This document shows, one piece after another, positions 1 through 11,201 of a stretch of 64,000 nucleotides of DNA. The stretch covers positions 1 to 64,000 of the forward strand of contig WNNJ02002126.1 of NCBI GenBank assembly GCA_012934845.2, in the 5' to 3' direction. How positions within the stretch are numbered: position 1 is the stretch's first letter; each line of letters opens with the position of its first letter. This DNA comes from Pomphorhynchus laevis (taxonomy: Eukaryota; Acanthocephala; Palaeacanthocephala; Echinorhynchida; Pomphorhynchidae). The translations under genes were made by a program, and so were the position numbers. The notes beneath the pieces were generated by a model. The model ran no database searches. It was not told the origin of the DNA and saw only the letters and a list, made by a program, of their open reading frames with translations.

Positions 1-2571
1 GGTAGGATGTATGATCAAAACGACGAAGACGGAGGAGAATTCGGACAGCTGCGTTGACGATGCGTTGTAGGGGAAGAAGAGTGGATTTAGGTGAGTTGGA
101 AAATATACTAAGACAATATACGAGTCTAGAAAAAAGGAGAGATGATATGAGAGTCATACAAGAAGGGAAATCGATCAATCTACGAACTTGACGGAGGTTG
201 CGGAGTATCAAGGTAGATAAGCGTAATTTATCTCTAACGAAAGGTTTAAGTGAAAGTCGGTTGTTAAAATGGAAGCCTAGGAAAACGAGATTATCAACGA
301 TAGGAAGAATTGTAGAATTTAATGATACGGAGGGAGGTTCGAAGCCGAGGCGTCGAGGTAGGATCCACATAATTTTGGATTTATCAGGATTCAGAGAAAG
401 GCGAAGGGAAGAAATATGATTGGAAATTGAGAGAAGACAGTCCGAAGCGGAAACACTAAGATCGTGAATATGATAAACAGGTGCATGAGCATAGATGAGA
501 ATGTCATCAGCATATTGCATAACATGGAAGTTAAATTTATGAGAAATCGAAGACAAATCACCAAGAAGAAGAGAGAAAAGTATAGGGCCTAATACGAAGC
601 CTTGTGGAACACTGGACGGAATGGACGAAGGATAAGAGAGAAGAGTTAGAATATACGCGAAATGTACGGTTTGATAGATATGAAGAAAACCATGATATAG
701 TGGGTGAAGAGAAGCCATAATCATGACGAAGGCGATGGAGAAGAATCGAGTGATCAACGATGTCAAAAGCAGACGATAGATCAAGAGAAACTATGACACT
801 ACATAATTTATGATCGCGCGATATGAGTAAGTCGTTATAAACTTTAAGACAGGCAATTTTAAGAGTAATTAGAGCGAAAAGCGGCTTGGAAGAGAGAAAA
901 TAAGTGTGAAGAATAGAGATATGTATTAACTTGCTTGAGAACGAGACGCTCAAAGAGTTTAGAGAGAGGGTGGAGAAGTGAGATAGGACGGTACGAAGAT
1001 GGTAGTGAGGAGTCGAGAGATTGCTTTTTAATGATAGGACGAACAGTGGCGCATTTCCAGATGGAAGGAAATGTACAGCTACGGATGGACGAGTTGAACA
1101 ATGTGGTTAGGAAGGGTAAGATAAAGGAGCAAATATTTTTAAGCAAGTGAGTGGGAATTGGGTTAGAAGGAGAGGTTTTATTAGGTAATTACAGCAGAAC
1201 CGAAGAAACTTCATCAGGCGAAACGAGAAGAAGGTGGAATAGTTCTTGGAGGGAAGTATTTAAAGAGAAGAGTGGGTACAAGGGGGCTATGGGTAGTAGG
1301 GAAAGTAAATTAGATAGTTTAGTTTGTAGATAAGAAGAAAATTCATCAGGATTTATATTACAAGGGGTAGATGATCGTGAAAGAATTGAGTTTAAGATTT
1401 TCCAATGAGATTTAGAGTTGGAAGATGACTCGAGTTGATTTCGCCAAAAGAGAGTACGTTTAGTACGTATAAGAATGAGATGTGAACGGCGTTGAGAAAA
1501 GTAGGAATCACGAAGATTTGGAGGGAGTGAGTCGGGTGAACGTTTAAGAAAGCGTTTATACATACGAAAAGAGTGACGGAGTCGAGACTTAGAAAGACTA
1601 CAGTCAGAATCGAACCAGGGAGCATGGCGCAAGCGCTGGGAACGTCGAAGTCGACAAGGCAGAAGGTTATTATTAAGTTCAGAATCAAACAGAATGCAGA
1701 GATCATCGGGAGAGAGATAGTTAAGAGGAAGTGAAAAGAGTGAAGAATTGAGTAAGGCTGTGCAGAGAACAGGGATATCGAGAAGCTTCCAGGGTCGACT
1801 TGGTGTAGATAAAGGTAAAGGCGGAGAAGGAGGATGGGGACGAGTAAGAGTAAGAGTGACAAGGAAATGATCGGACAAACCAGGATCAGTAATTGACAAG
1901 GAGGTATAGTCATTGAAGCAGTTAGGAACAGCAATGATGTCGAGAGCACCGCCGAGAATATGAGTTGGGCTTGTTGAAAGTAATTTATAGTTAAAATCAG
2001 AAAAAAGATTAGTTAAAGTGATAGAGTCAGAGTCAGACGGGCGATCAAGACGAATGTTAAAGTCACCGAGAACAAAAGAAGGAGTATAAGACAATGAACA
2101 GTGAGACATTAGATCTGCAAGGTCGTTAAAGAAGATACGTGATGGTGCAACTGAACCTGGACGGTATACAATCACAAGTTCCAGAGGGAAAGGCGTTGAT
2201 AATCTGCATATGGGTAATTCGAACGAAGTATAACGGATGTTAACGTTGATTTTACGTAAAGACATTGGGTGACGAGCAATGGCAACAATACCGCCATGGT
2301 TAGAAGCAGTAGATATATGATATGCAATTTGACGAGCTGATTCAACTAGAGAACAACCAGAGCGACATAGACGACGAATAGCAAGATTGTTGGAGTCAGA
2401 GTGGCAGGATTCGGTAATGCAGAGAATATCGATAGATAATTGATCGAAGATATCAAGGAGCAGATCAGCTTTATGAAGAATGAAGCGAGTGTTGAATAGA
2501 CTAAGACGAAAAGTATGCTTAGGAGCGAGATTGACTAGCGAAGAAGACAAGGGGGAGAGATGGGACGCCAT
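1..2571 (-). pseudogene. LINE alpha1 ORF2, APE endonuclease and reverse transcriptase, broken
   Basis: Starts at ATG 2571 (MASHLSPLSS). The endonuclease, about residues 20-245, shows NTRFILHKAD, DILCITES, VIVYRPG, GDFNIRLDR and GLSDHFLV, the usual order of APE-type catalytic blocks. A linker rich in Arg (RRSQRLRHAPWFDSDCSLSK) follows, then RT blocks: RPIIKKQ and SSYRPISLL near 1000, DLSSAFDIVDHS near 780, VPQG near 600, and YADD near 510. A nonsense change ends the first frame near 1189 where alpha2 reads on (TCA to TAA), a small indel shifts frame near 860, and a further frame offset between LSNRTF and VPQG is shared with alpha2. The gene is therefore inactive. Its C-terminus lies outside the window. 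Confidence 0.8.
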
Positions 2572-3860
2572 CGAATTTTTGGCCTTGTGTGTACAACGTG
2601 AAAATTTCCGTTGATTTGACGTATAGATAAGGATGACTCGCCGTTTATTTCACGTCGATGTTTTTCAATGCGAGCTAAATTGAGCTGGGCAATATCAGAA
2701 GGGGAGCGGTCAGGAAAGATACGGCAAGTAGAGGAAGTGGTAAGAAGTTTAAAACGTTGGGAGAATACCGAAGAGGCATGTGAACTATGTCGGAAAACGA
2801 TTTTTAAGAGTGGAGGACTGAGATGATTGGATTTAGTGGATTTGTTTAAACGAATAAAGGATACAGGAGCGATATTATTGAAGAGTGATGGGTTATCATC
2901 AGGTAGAATGGTTGCTAGGGTAGACCTGAAAGCAGATACATCATCATCGAGGCGAGATTGTGAAGAAGCAGATTCGGAAAGCTTTAAGTTTGATATGATT
3001 ATACATCGATCGCGCGAAGGAAAACGATTTCGTGGAAGTGGTGGACGGACAGAGCTGGTAGGAGTCGAGGTAGATGAGCAGATAGAAGTGGAAATGACAG
3101 GGGTGCTTGATAAAGAATTAATATTGGTTGGAGCAAGTGTGACAGGAGCGGGGTGTTGAATCGGTTGATTAGAGATGTGACTGGATATGATTTTAAATGA
3201 AGGATGTAAATTATTTGGAAGTGTTACGTGGGAGGTAGAGTAAGGAGAATTAAAATAGGTTGGGGCATGAGTGACAGGAATGGAGTGTTGAATCAGTTGA
3301 TCGGAAATGTTACTGGAAATGATTTTGATGGAAGGGTGTAAATTATTGAGAGGTGATACAGGAGAGGTCGAGTAAGGAGTACGTGAGGAGAATAAAGAAG
3401 TTTGAGATTTATTTAGATTGGGGCAGGAATAGGAAAGAGGAGGTACGAGATGAAAAGCTTTACCGTTATCATTGTTAGAATGAGAAAGATTAATGGAAGT
3501 TTGGTACGTAGTTGAACGAGGAGTGTGTGAGAGAGTAGGTTCAATAATGGGATTATATGATGCGAAGTCAGGTGTTGATGTGAGGGAAACATCTAAAACA
3601 GCATTGGTCTGAGTGGTCGTGTGTGATACAGGAGTAGATGAGCAGGATAACTGTAGTAGTCGTACTGATGTACAAAAACCGCAAGTGAAATGTTTACGTT
3701 TATACACCGAGTGGTCGGATATTTTAACACGAACAAGTGTCCATACATCGCAATCTTTGGAATCACATCCAACTTCAAAGCTGGTATAACCATCATTGCA
3801 TTCAGATGTGGAAGATTCTTGATCAGGAACAGGGATATGAGATCGCGCTTTTTTAGGCAT
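2535..3860 (-). CDS. LINE alpha1 ORF1, PHD-like finger plus RRM-like nucleic-acid-binding protein
   Basis: About 441 residues from an ATG at 3860 (MPKKARS); upstream in-frame codons offer only a TTG. Residues about 19-65 hold spaced Cys and His (CNDG, GCDSKDC, VW, DHS, KHFTCGFC), a PHD-like zinc finger of the kind described in CR1-type ORF1. The middle, about 75-240, is Ser/Thr/Pro-rich and low in complexity. The C-terminal third has an RRM-like block (RCIIISNLKLSE, then SFIRLNKSTKSNHLSPPLLK) followed by a basic helix (LARIEKHRREINGESSLSIR), shared with the ORF1 relics at 49.1-53.3 kb. It presumably coats the element RNA. The frame is open throughout and its stop overlaps the start of ORF2 by 37 bases in another frame, suggesting stop-restart translation. 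Confidence 0.8.
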   Translation of the reverse strand: MPKKARSHIPVPDQESSTSECNDGYTSFEVGCDSKDCDVWTLVRVKISDHSVYKRKHFTCGFCTSVRLLQLSCSSTPVSHTTTQTNAVLDVSLTSTPDFASYNPIIEPTLSHTPRSTTYQTSINLSHSNNDNGKAFHLVPPLSYSCPNLNKSQTSLFSSRTPYSTSPVSPLNNLHPSIKIISSNISDQLIQHSIPVTHAPTYFNSPYSTSHVTLPNNLHPSFKIISSHISNQPIQHPAPVTLAPTNINSLSSTPVISTSICSSTSTPTSSVRPPLPRNRFPSRDRCIIISNLKLSESASSQSRLDDDVSAFRSTLATILPDDNPSLFNNIAPVSFIRLNKSTKSNHLSPPLLKIVFRHSSHASSVFSQRFKLLTTSSTCRIFPDRSPSDIAQLNLARIEKHRREINGESSLSIRQINGNFHVVHTRPKIRWRPISPPCLLR

Positions 3861-3906
3861 GACCTTTTGTCGATAGATTGAGCTCAATCCGCGAGCGTAG
3901 CGAGCG

Positions 3907-4022
3907 GAACTGACAGGAATAATCTGGAACTGACAGGAATAATCTGGAACTGACAGAATAATCTGGAACTGACAGGAATAATCTGGAACTGACAGGAATA
4001 ATCTGGAACTGACAGGAATAAT
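3907..4022 (-). repeat. 20-bp tandem monomers at 5' end of LINE alpha1
   Basis: Six head-to-tail units of AATCTGGAACTGACAGGAAT on the plus strand, one of them 19 bp. They end at a CG-rich segment (CCGCTCGCTACGCTCGCGG in element sense) just before ORF1. The same monomer precedes ORF1 in alpha2 at 53,419, so it belongs to the LINE and is not chance flanking sequence. Position and variable copy number resemble the promoter monomers of other LINE families. The promoter role is inference. Confidence 0.85.
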
Positions 4023-4430
4023 TTTAAGTATTTAACAATCAAGACAATTGTTCAAAACAATCTGAAAACACGTGCTAACACTGATAGGATTTGTAACGCA
4101 GCAAGAAGAATGACCTATATTCACAAAAATTGCTTTAAAGATTTATCTCCCGTTTGTGTTGTGCGTTTATATAATGCTCTTTTAAGATTGATATTAGAAT
4201 ATGTGTCGCCAGTAGTCTTTCCGTGTACGCGTACAGAATTTGATCAATTAGAGCGCATACTTCGACGGTTTACGAAATTATGTCCTCTGGTACGATATCT
4301 TCCCTATGAGGCACGAATAAAAAGTTTGAATATGCCGACAGTGCGTGAAAGGTTCCTTCTTTTCGACCTTCTAGCTATGTATCGACTATTATTATTTATT
4401 ACAAGACTTTGACACATAAAAGAGTCATTT
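4023..4430 (+). pseudogene. LINE A, RT C-terminal region, part 1 (interrupted)
   Basis: Plus-strand frame reading VQNNLKTRANTDRICNAARR, then ALLRLILEYVSPVVF, LERILRRFTKLCPLVRYLPY and RERFLLFDLLAMYRLLLF. This is the conserved RT-thumb and linker of CR1/Rex-type LINEs. Alpha1 cuts it off at 4022, so the upstream RT is absent here. Its reading frame degenerates near 4412, and the missing C-terminal tail (GHS ... NIWNRLP) reappears at 6530-6711, on the far side of LINE B. The two pieces are best read as one element split by LINE B. Confidence 0.75.
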
Positions 4431-4484
4431 TGTCTGATCACAATATTAAAAGAAAAAAGAAAGAAAAAGTAGTTCAGCAATAAT

Positions 4485-6400
4485 AAATTGTCACATATAG
4501 TTATATATTTCCTGCAAAGAATCTTCTCTTTTTATCCACATGCTCAGCGCATTCTGGAAAGATTTGTACTGTGCCATAGACACGATCGAATTCGGCAATC
4601 GGTTCCATAGGTTTACCGCTCTGTGAGATAATCGCAAGTATCTATGACATTTCCCGTGTGATTGCACAACAACTGATAAAGAGTGTCCTCTGTGGCTCGG
4701 GCGATCATTTAGAATAACGGATTCCGATGGATAACCAGGAAAGACATGGATCATTCGCCATAACTGTAATAAATCATTGTACACATATCTCTTGTAAACT
4801 GAAGTAATATTTAGTTAACTTAGTCTATCACAGTAGGTGATGTTCCGAAGACCAGAACATAGCTTGGAAAATCGGCGAAGAATCTTTTCTAATTGGTTTA
4901 TTTCACCACGCGTAGAAGGAAAAGTCGCCGACGAAGCATAATAAATGATTGGTCTGATCAACGCCTTATATAATAGTGAGAACTAAGACGGTGGAAGCGA
5001 ACTAAAGGTATTTTTGATCATGTAAATAATTTTTCTCGACGTGTTGCATATATTTTCTGTATTGAGGTCGGTTTTAAACGAATTCTGAACAATTATCCCA
5101 AGATCTTTTGTATACGAATTTGTGGGAATAATCTCACCGCAAACAGAATAATCATTTGGTAAATCACTACGACCAAATCTGAGGTGGACACATATAGTAA
5201 TGTTAATCATGATTCCGGTCAGTTCGCTCCACCTATTAACCATATTTATGTCATCTTGTAAGTGTTGCATATCGGCATAGCATGTAATGACATTCCATAT
5301 TTTAAGATCATCCGCGAATGCTAATTTTTTACATTTTAGAGAGCTTAGCAAACTATTCAGAAATATGACGAATAATAATGGACCCAACACCGATCCCTGA
5401 AGAACACCCATTGATAAATTTGACGGTCTAGATAGACAATTTCCAACTCGAACTCTGAAAGAACGATTAGATAGGAAAGCGTGAATCCATCGAATATTAG
5501 GAATTTCAATTCCGTAATCTGCAAGAGCATCAATCAACATATTGGGGGGAACCCTATCAAAGGCCCGACTGAAGTCGAAATACACGACATCAACTGCATT
5601 ACCCTGCGCAACTGCATCAACCCATGCTTCGCGTGCACATAAAAGATTAGACATGCAAGAACGTCCAGGACGAAAACCATGTTGCGAATTATCTAACAAG
5701 TTCGATGATTCAAGATAGGATAGTAATCGCCGATACAATATGCGCTCTAACATCTTACATACGACACTTGTAAGGCTTATTGCTCTATAATTTTCAGGAT
5801 TGTGACGATCTCCTTTTTTGTGGACTGGCACTACAGTGGCGACTTTCCAATCTAACGGTAGAATTGACTTAGCTAGTGATAGTTGAAACAAATAAGCTAA
5901 CGGTGAAGCAATAAATGTTGATAATATCTTTAGTATCTGAGGATGTAATCCATCCGGACCATGTGATGAATGTCGTAAAGAATTTAACTCACTAAACACC
6001 TCCTCGGTAGTAACATCAAAATAACTTCGTGAATGGCTTACACGAGATTGCTGGTTAATTTCTGTGTTATTAGTTACGAGTTGAAAAGTCGACGCAAACG
6101 TATCGTCTACATCTTGATGCGATGTGATAAAGTTATCATTAATACGAAGAGACGAAATCGCAGGAGGAATTGTCCTATTTCTACGTATGTGAGCCCAAAA
6201 TCGTTTTGGTGCACTATGAAAATCCGCAGCTATTCTCATTTCGTAGTTAAATTTTTTGCGTTTTTTAAGCTTTTCGAAAAAGTTACGACAATTGACGTAT
6301 GCTTGTCGATAAGTATTGTCCGTGCAGCTTAATTTAAACAGTCGGTTTAAACAATTGTGTATATTAATCTTCGGTTTAAACAATTGTGCATATTAATCTT
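4485..6400 (-). pseudogene. LINE B, CR1-type reverse transcriptase, 5'-truncated
   Basis: Minus-strand frame from about 6383. It starts in the linker after the endonuclease (FEKLKKRKKFNYEMRIAADF) and runs through RT: WKVATVVPVHKKGDRHNPEN, YRAISLTSVVCKMLERIL, HGFRPGRSCMSNLL, VVYFDFSRAFDRVP, GVLQGSVLGPLLFVIFLNSL and the catalytic FADD (KLAFADDLKIW). Frame is lost near 4983. The thumb and C-terminal tail continue decayed to about 4485, ending LSHRAVNLWNRLPNSIVSM. The endonuclease and ORF1 are absent, as in a typical 5'-truncated insertion. The FADD replaces the common YADD and may still be functional in type. It is related to LINE A but not identical and is inserted in it in the opposite orientation. 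Confidence 0.85.
6343..6400. repeat. 29-bp tandem duplication at the 5' end of LINE B
   Basis: Two adjacent copies of a 29-bp sequence starting CGGTTTAAACAATTGTG, at 6343-6371 and 6372-6400, with one difference. They sit exactly where LINE B loses coding similarity, so the duplication marks or postdates the 5' integration junction. Confidence 0.8.
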
Positions 6401-6479
6401 GTAAGTAGTGTATTCACTTCAGATTTTTTGTATGTTATTTATTGTATGTTTATCAGAAACCAAATTTTATTTTTTTTTC

Positions 6480-6850
6480 TTTTTCTTTTCTTGTTTTTCA
6501 AAAAAAAGAAAATTTTCCAGCAAATAGAGTTGAACTCAATAAACGGGATGGACGTAGAGGGCACTCGAAAGTACTAGTAGTACATGATCACGGAAAATAC
6601 CCTCGTCATTTCCGACTGTCTCATCGAGCGGTGAATATTTGGAATCGTCTTCCAGTTGATGTCGTTGCGGTGCATACAATCAATGAATTTAAATCCAATA
6701 TAAAGAACTAGATTCGAAATGAGAACGAATGGTGGTTGCTGCAGTACCCATGGTTCTGATTTATATACTGAATGATGTTTTTTGATTTTTTTCTTGTATT
6801 TATTTGTTTTTTATGTGAGCGGTCAAAACAACCTTATGGCTATGACCTGT
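6480..6850 (+). pseudogene. LINE A, C-terminal tail and 3' UTR, part 2
   Basis: The frame reads VELNKRDGRRGHSK, VVHDHGKYPRHFRLSHRAVN and IWNRLPVDVVAVHTINEF, then a stop near 6711. This is the RGHS ... FSxRVVNxWNxLP tail that closes CR1-type ORF2 proteins. It completes the element whose thumb region is at 4023-4412. The 3' UTR follows and ends in an AT repeat. An A/T-rich stretch at 6460-6510 lies at the junction with LINE B. Confidence 0.75.
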
Positions 6851-6890
6851 AGTAATAATATAATATAATAATATAATATATATTAATAAG
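6851..6890. repeat. TAATA low-complexity tail
   Basis: A run of TAATA/ATAATA units just past the LINE A 3' UTR. CR1-type LINEs end in short simple repeats rather than poly(A), so this is likely the tail of LINE A. Confidence 0.6.
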
Positions 6891-7329
6891 TACATAGGTG
6901 CAAATAGATTAAACATTTTATCGAAAAATATGGTGCGTCAAACACACATGGCCCATGTTTGTTTTGAGAATGCTATCAGAAGCTAGCGAAATGTAAAAGT
7001 TAATTACTTTATTTCGTATTTCGTTGACCAAAATTAAAATTTGATCGATTTTTCTTTTTAAGTTTGATTCTTACATAATATGATTTCTAATATAGTCATA
7101 TGTATTATAAGACTAATCTGTCCTTAATGTAGAGGGTTAAAAATCCTTAGTTCATTTTGGATTTGATAAATAGCTTGATACTTCCCATATTTTGATTTTA
7201 CTAGAGTCAATGTGTACTGAAGCTTGTTCTATTGCAGTATTTTATATTTTTGATTTCAGCCTTACTATGGGGCGGGTCGTTCTGCGGGTAGTGTTATTCT
7301 TGTTGTAAAACTTTTATTCGATGACTGAA
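6891..7329. other. AT-rich spacer, nothing recognised
   Basis: No coding similarity. A small imperfect palindrome around a CATGGCCCATG core lies near 6937-6960. Otherwise the sequence is unstructured and AT-rich. Confidence 0.5.
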
Positions 7330-8040
7330 AATGTCGTTCTTTATTATTCAAATATCTTAGCCTTGGGGCCTTTTAGACAGATCATAAGAAAGAGAAGAAA
7401 AAATAATGTTGCTCATTCACATTGATACCGCAATAATTGCAATCTGTTGGTCGGATCCATTATACAATAACGAACTTTTAGTTTAAATATATTATAATTT
7501 GAGAAAGCAGCAATTTCCTTTGGCAACGAATTCCAAATATTTAAAATTATGAGAGATAGCATCCACGATCTAGTCAACTGACCACGTGAGCGTTTATATA
7601 TAGTTCAACAGTGCCTAAACAAACTGATTGTCGAAGACACAAATTTAGAAGGATATCCTATTACTTCGTAAATAATCGTCCAAACAAATAAAAGATCAAG
7701 TAAGAACAGCCTAAGCATCACAGGAATAAAATCTAGCATATATAAACGCATATTATCCGAATAGCCTTTGAGATCGATGCACATACGAGAGCCACGTCAC
7801 ATAAATGTGTCGAGGTCGTGTATTTCTTTCTTAGTAATCCGGAAACTCGATTGTAAATAGTATTCTAAATGCGGTAATACAAAAGCCACGAATAAAGTTT
7901 TTAAGACAGTGGCTGAAATAAAGGAAAATGTATTTTTAATGCAATATAATTCACGTATAGCGTTCCTAAGAGCATTACAAGTGTTTAATCTAGTCTTAAG
8001 AGTTTGGTCAACGATGATTCTCGGATATTTATGATTGAAT
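7330..8040 (-). pseudogene. LINE E, decayed RT C-terminal relic
   Basis: Reading the minus strand in shifting frames gives recognisable LINE thumb and tail segments: NALRNAIRELYCIKNTFSFI, TVLKTLFVAFVLPHLEY, RMCIDLKGYSDNMRL, FLLDLLFVWTIIYEV, and finally NIWNSLPKEIAAFSNYNIFK. No frame is open for long, so this is an old 3' fragment with several frameshifts and stops. It is more diverged from LINEs A and B than they are from each other. The assignment rests on motif order and is fairly secure for LINE ORF2 but not for clade. Confidence 0.65.
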
Positions 8041-8118
8041 ACTGTAATGAATTAAACTAGGCTTTATTCAATATCTAGAAATATGTAAAAGTAGAAACAT
8101 GTAAACACAGTTCAGTTA

Positions 8119-10560
8119 TTAAGTCACAACATTCGCTCTCACAATATAGTCTTTATACCGAGAAGGTAAACGTTTTGCCCGTTGATTCGGATCCTCGTTG
8201 TCAACGCCAGTGTCTTGATTTTTCATCTGTATTGTGGTAATCTTCTCGGCATCATTAAGTGTTGACACTTCGACAGAGCTTCCTTTGTGATCCATCACAT
8301 GATCGGGCGGTGTATCCGAGTTCATAAAATAGTTTCTTGGAAATTCGCGGGCATCGGTTACCGGATAATTATCAGATGTATCTTTGTCGCTAGTTTTGTC
8401 GTTGTCCATCAAATTACGAGGATATCGATCTAGATATCCTCGTAATATCTAAATATCTATAATATCTAAATATCCTCGAGTAGAGACTGTGCATTCGCAG
8501 TTGTCGCTCATTCTAATTATAGCGAATTTAGGGTTAGCATTAATCAAATGGGCTTTCTTTACATACTCCCAGTACTTAGAACCCGGTTTAAAGTTGCGAA
8601 CCCAAACAGGTCTACTGCTGGTCAACCAGTGTGGTATTCTGCTTGACATTGGTGGCGATTTTCTTTTAAAATTGAACATACGCTCGTGAGGGGGAGAATT
8701 TGTAGCAGTACATAGTAAGCTCCTTTTTGATTGTAAAGCATCCGGTAGTGCGTCTTCCCATTTTGAGATCAGTTTTTATAGATTCTTCAGACGCAATCGT
8801 ATTGTTCTCCAAAGTGAGCTATTTAGTCTCTCTACTTGCCAATTCCCTTATGAGTGGTAAATACTAGAGTGAGTTAAAACTGTTTATATGCCCTGGATGT
8901 AGTTTTGAAATTCTTTCGACGTGAACGCGAGACCCCTATCACTATGTATAGACGAAGGGGCCCCGAATATGCTGACTATCTGACTTAAACACTTAATAAC
9001 GCAACTCGATGTCATATCACTACATGCAAACGCAAATGGGTAACGACTATATTCGTCGATGACCATTAGCATATATCTATATCGAGAATCAGTGGGTAAC
9101 GGTCCTTTGAAATCAATCGATAATCTTTCAAAAGGCCTTTCAGAACGAATAAGGGTTGATTGGTTGTGTTTGTGAAACAGGCTTAATTTCACTGCATGAG
9201 ACACACTCCGATACGACTTGCCTAACATCAGAACTCGAGTACGGAAAATTCTGAGAACGTACAAAATGATATAATCTGGTAGTTCACGGGTGACATAATG
9301 TCTGGTGAATTCGTTGAAGCTTGGATATATCATTCGTATGCTGGGTAGCTGAACATGCGAACGCAACATCACGCGACAGGGCGTCGGCAGTTTCGCTTAG
9401 ACTTCCTTGTCGGTAGATGACGTTTAATTCGAATTTTGAAAGATCGAGTCGCCACCGCATTATTTTTTCATTTTTAATCTTACCGTGGTGTGGTTTATCG
9501 AATATTAAGGAAACGGAACGCTGATCTGTAATTATATCGAATTGATTAGATGCCACATAGTGTCGCCAATATCGGACGCTCTCAACTAACTCGTATGCTT
9601 CCTTTTCGATAAAAGACATTCGAATTGAGGAAGGCGGCAAAGTTTTCAAAAAGAACGCAACAGGTCGAGATTGTTGAGAGAGGACAGCGCCAATTGCATA
9701 TTCCGATGCATCTGTTTCTATAGTGAAACGTTTATCAAAATCTATAGGAGCCAGGCTAGATTCAATGATAGAGTCTCGAATGTCAGTGAAGGCACGCCAG
9801 GCGTCAATATTCAAAGGGAATTCTTCGGTGCTTAAAGGTTTTACTCATTTTGAAAACTGTGCAATCCATTTTGCGAAATGAGAGAACAGTCCGAGAATGC
9901 GTTTTAACCCCTTTTTCTCTGATGGAACTTTTAGATTCTTTAATGCCTCAACTCGTTCGCTGTCGGGACGTTTGATGTTAGTGCCAATCTCATACTCTAA
10001 AATACGGATAGTTTTTGCTTGAAATGCGCATTTCTCATAGTTCAATGTTATGTTGTATTTTCTAGATGCTTCAGTAAATTTCTCGAGATTTTCGTATGCT
10101 CGTTTAAGTCCTTCCCGCAAATAATAACGTCATCAAAGTAGGCGTAAGTCTCATTTAGTGATTCGGTTTCGATAATCTAGTTAATAAGTCGCTGTAAACT
10201 GAAACGGCATTGGTTAGTCCGAAAGGTACTCTTGTAAATTTATATAAACCGCCGTTTGATCGAATGTCGTAAATCGTCGCTCTTTTTCTCGTAGTTCAAA
10301 CTGATGGTATGCATTTTTAAGATCTATCCGCGAAAATACGTTTTGAGTAGCCATTTTATCAATGAGATTATCTATGCGTGGTAGAGGATAAGCGTCTAGT
10401 TCTTTCAGTCGGCTTACAGTATTAGAGTAATCAACTACTAGTCGACATTTATTATTATTTCTGAGAACAAACAACACCTGAGATCGCCAAGGAGACATTG
10501 AAGGTTAGATTATTTGTTCTTTTAGCAAACGTTGGATTTCGAGCTTAATAAAAGCGAGAT
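8119..10560 (-). mobile_element. Ty3/Gypsy LTR retrotransposon relic (broken pol)
   Basis: Fossil LTR retroelement on the minus strand. Parts in order: reverse transcriptase (about 10.56-9.85 kb), RNase H (about 9.8-9.4 kb), integrase zinc-binding and core regions (about 9.4-8.9 kb) and an integrase C-terminal tail reaching about 8.12 kb. It is related to the younger element at 44.9-48.7 kb, sharing the RNase H block with IETDASEYAIGAVLSQQSRP and the closing RRLPSRYKDY tail. Gag and protease are not seen and no LTR pair was found, so both ends are probably lost. It is clearly broken, with at least several breaks, and is old. Confidence 0.85.
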
Positions 10561-11065
10561 TTCTAGGGGATTGGAACTAGTAAGCATTTGTGATATGTGC
10601 TGGTGGGTGTTGCTCTGCTGTATGCTCTCTTCTAGACTATCGAAAATCAATTGACTATCAAAAATCCAACAAAAAGTGCTTTTTTTCAATTTGGTCCGAC
10701 ATTAGTAATTTCACTGCATCTGTTATGTCACCCGTGTTCATTAGTGTTAAGAATAGTTTTTTTTACGTCATGCTCTCGTCAACCTTTCTTTGTGGACGAA
10801 TTTTTAGAGGATAACTTTTGTAGCACTTATATTTTTGAAGGAGCTTGGTGTATTTCTGTCTCTGCACATCTAATTACACTAAAGTTAGTGAATGTAAATT
10901 ATTGTTTAAATGATAAAATGTAAAAAATCGGTCGATCAATCAACCGATTTTAGTACTTTGTTGTAGTAAGGCACTAATTTTAATTATTTCAATGTACAAA
11001 ACCATTAATTTAAATACAAATTTTTTTCACTTTTTTTCCCAATTCTTATAATTATTATATTATAG
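10561..11065 (+). promoter_or_regulatory. Upstream region of the seryl-tRNA synthetase gene
   Basis: No coding similarity. A hairpin with perfect 9-bp arms (AAAATCGGT at 10,924-10,932 and its complement at 10,943-10,951) is the only structure seen. A pyrimidine stretch then ATTATTATATTATAG runs directly into the start codon, which looks like a 3' splice site: either a 5' UTR intron or a spliced-leader acceptor. The promoter itself cannot be placed. Confidence 0.4.
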
Positions 11066-11201
11066 ATGGTTCTTGATGTTGACTTTTTCCGAAAAGACAA
11101 AGGTGGTGATCCTGATCTAATTAGGCTTTCTCAAAAACAAAGATATAAAAATCAAAATCTGGTTGATGAAGTTCTTCACAATGATTCAGAATGGAGAGCA
11201 G
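11066..11201 (+). CDS. SARS1: Seryl-tRNA synthetase exon 1
   Basis: Residues 1-45, ending EWRA with one base of a split Val codon. The start codon follows an AG directly. The exon is bounded by GT at 11,202. Confidence 0.9.

Larger units (their letters stand above)
1..4022 (-). mobile_element. CR1/L2-type LINE, family alpha copy 1 (3' end outside window)
   Basis: Non-LTR retrotransposon read on the minus strand from about 4022 to beyond base 1. In order it has a 5' region of 20-bp tandem monomers, ORF1 with a PHD-like Cys/His finger and an RRM-like region, and ORF2 with an APE-type endonuclease followed by reverse transcriptase. The YADD box is seen near 500-520. Copies alpha2 (53.4-57.7 kb) and alpha3 (61.3 kb to end) are the same family; alpha1 and alpha3 look very close at protein level, so activity was fairly recent. 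Its 5' end abuts the reading frame of LINE A at 4023, so it appears inserted in LINE A. The PHD-type ORF1 is known in CR1-like elements; the clade call is from remembered motifs only. Confidence 0.85.

Noticed and set aside
2827-3159. Plus-strand open frame opposite LINE alpha1 ORF1
   Set aside because: It is the antisense of a known coding region and reappears opposite alpha3 ORF1 for the same reason.
3861-3887. Upstream start for LINE alpha1 ORF1
   Set aside because: The codon is TTG; the ATG at 3860 matches the MPKKARS start seen in alpha2.
8041-8118. LTR of the older Gypsy relic
   Set aside because: No matching repeat was found on the other side, so an LTR cannot be supported.
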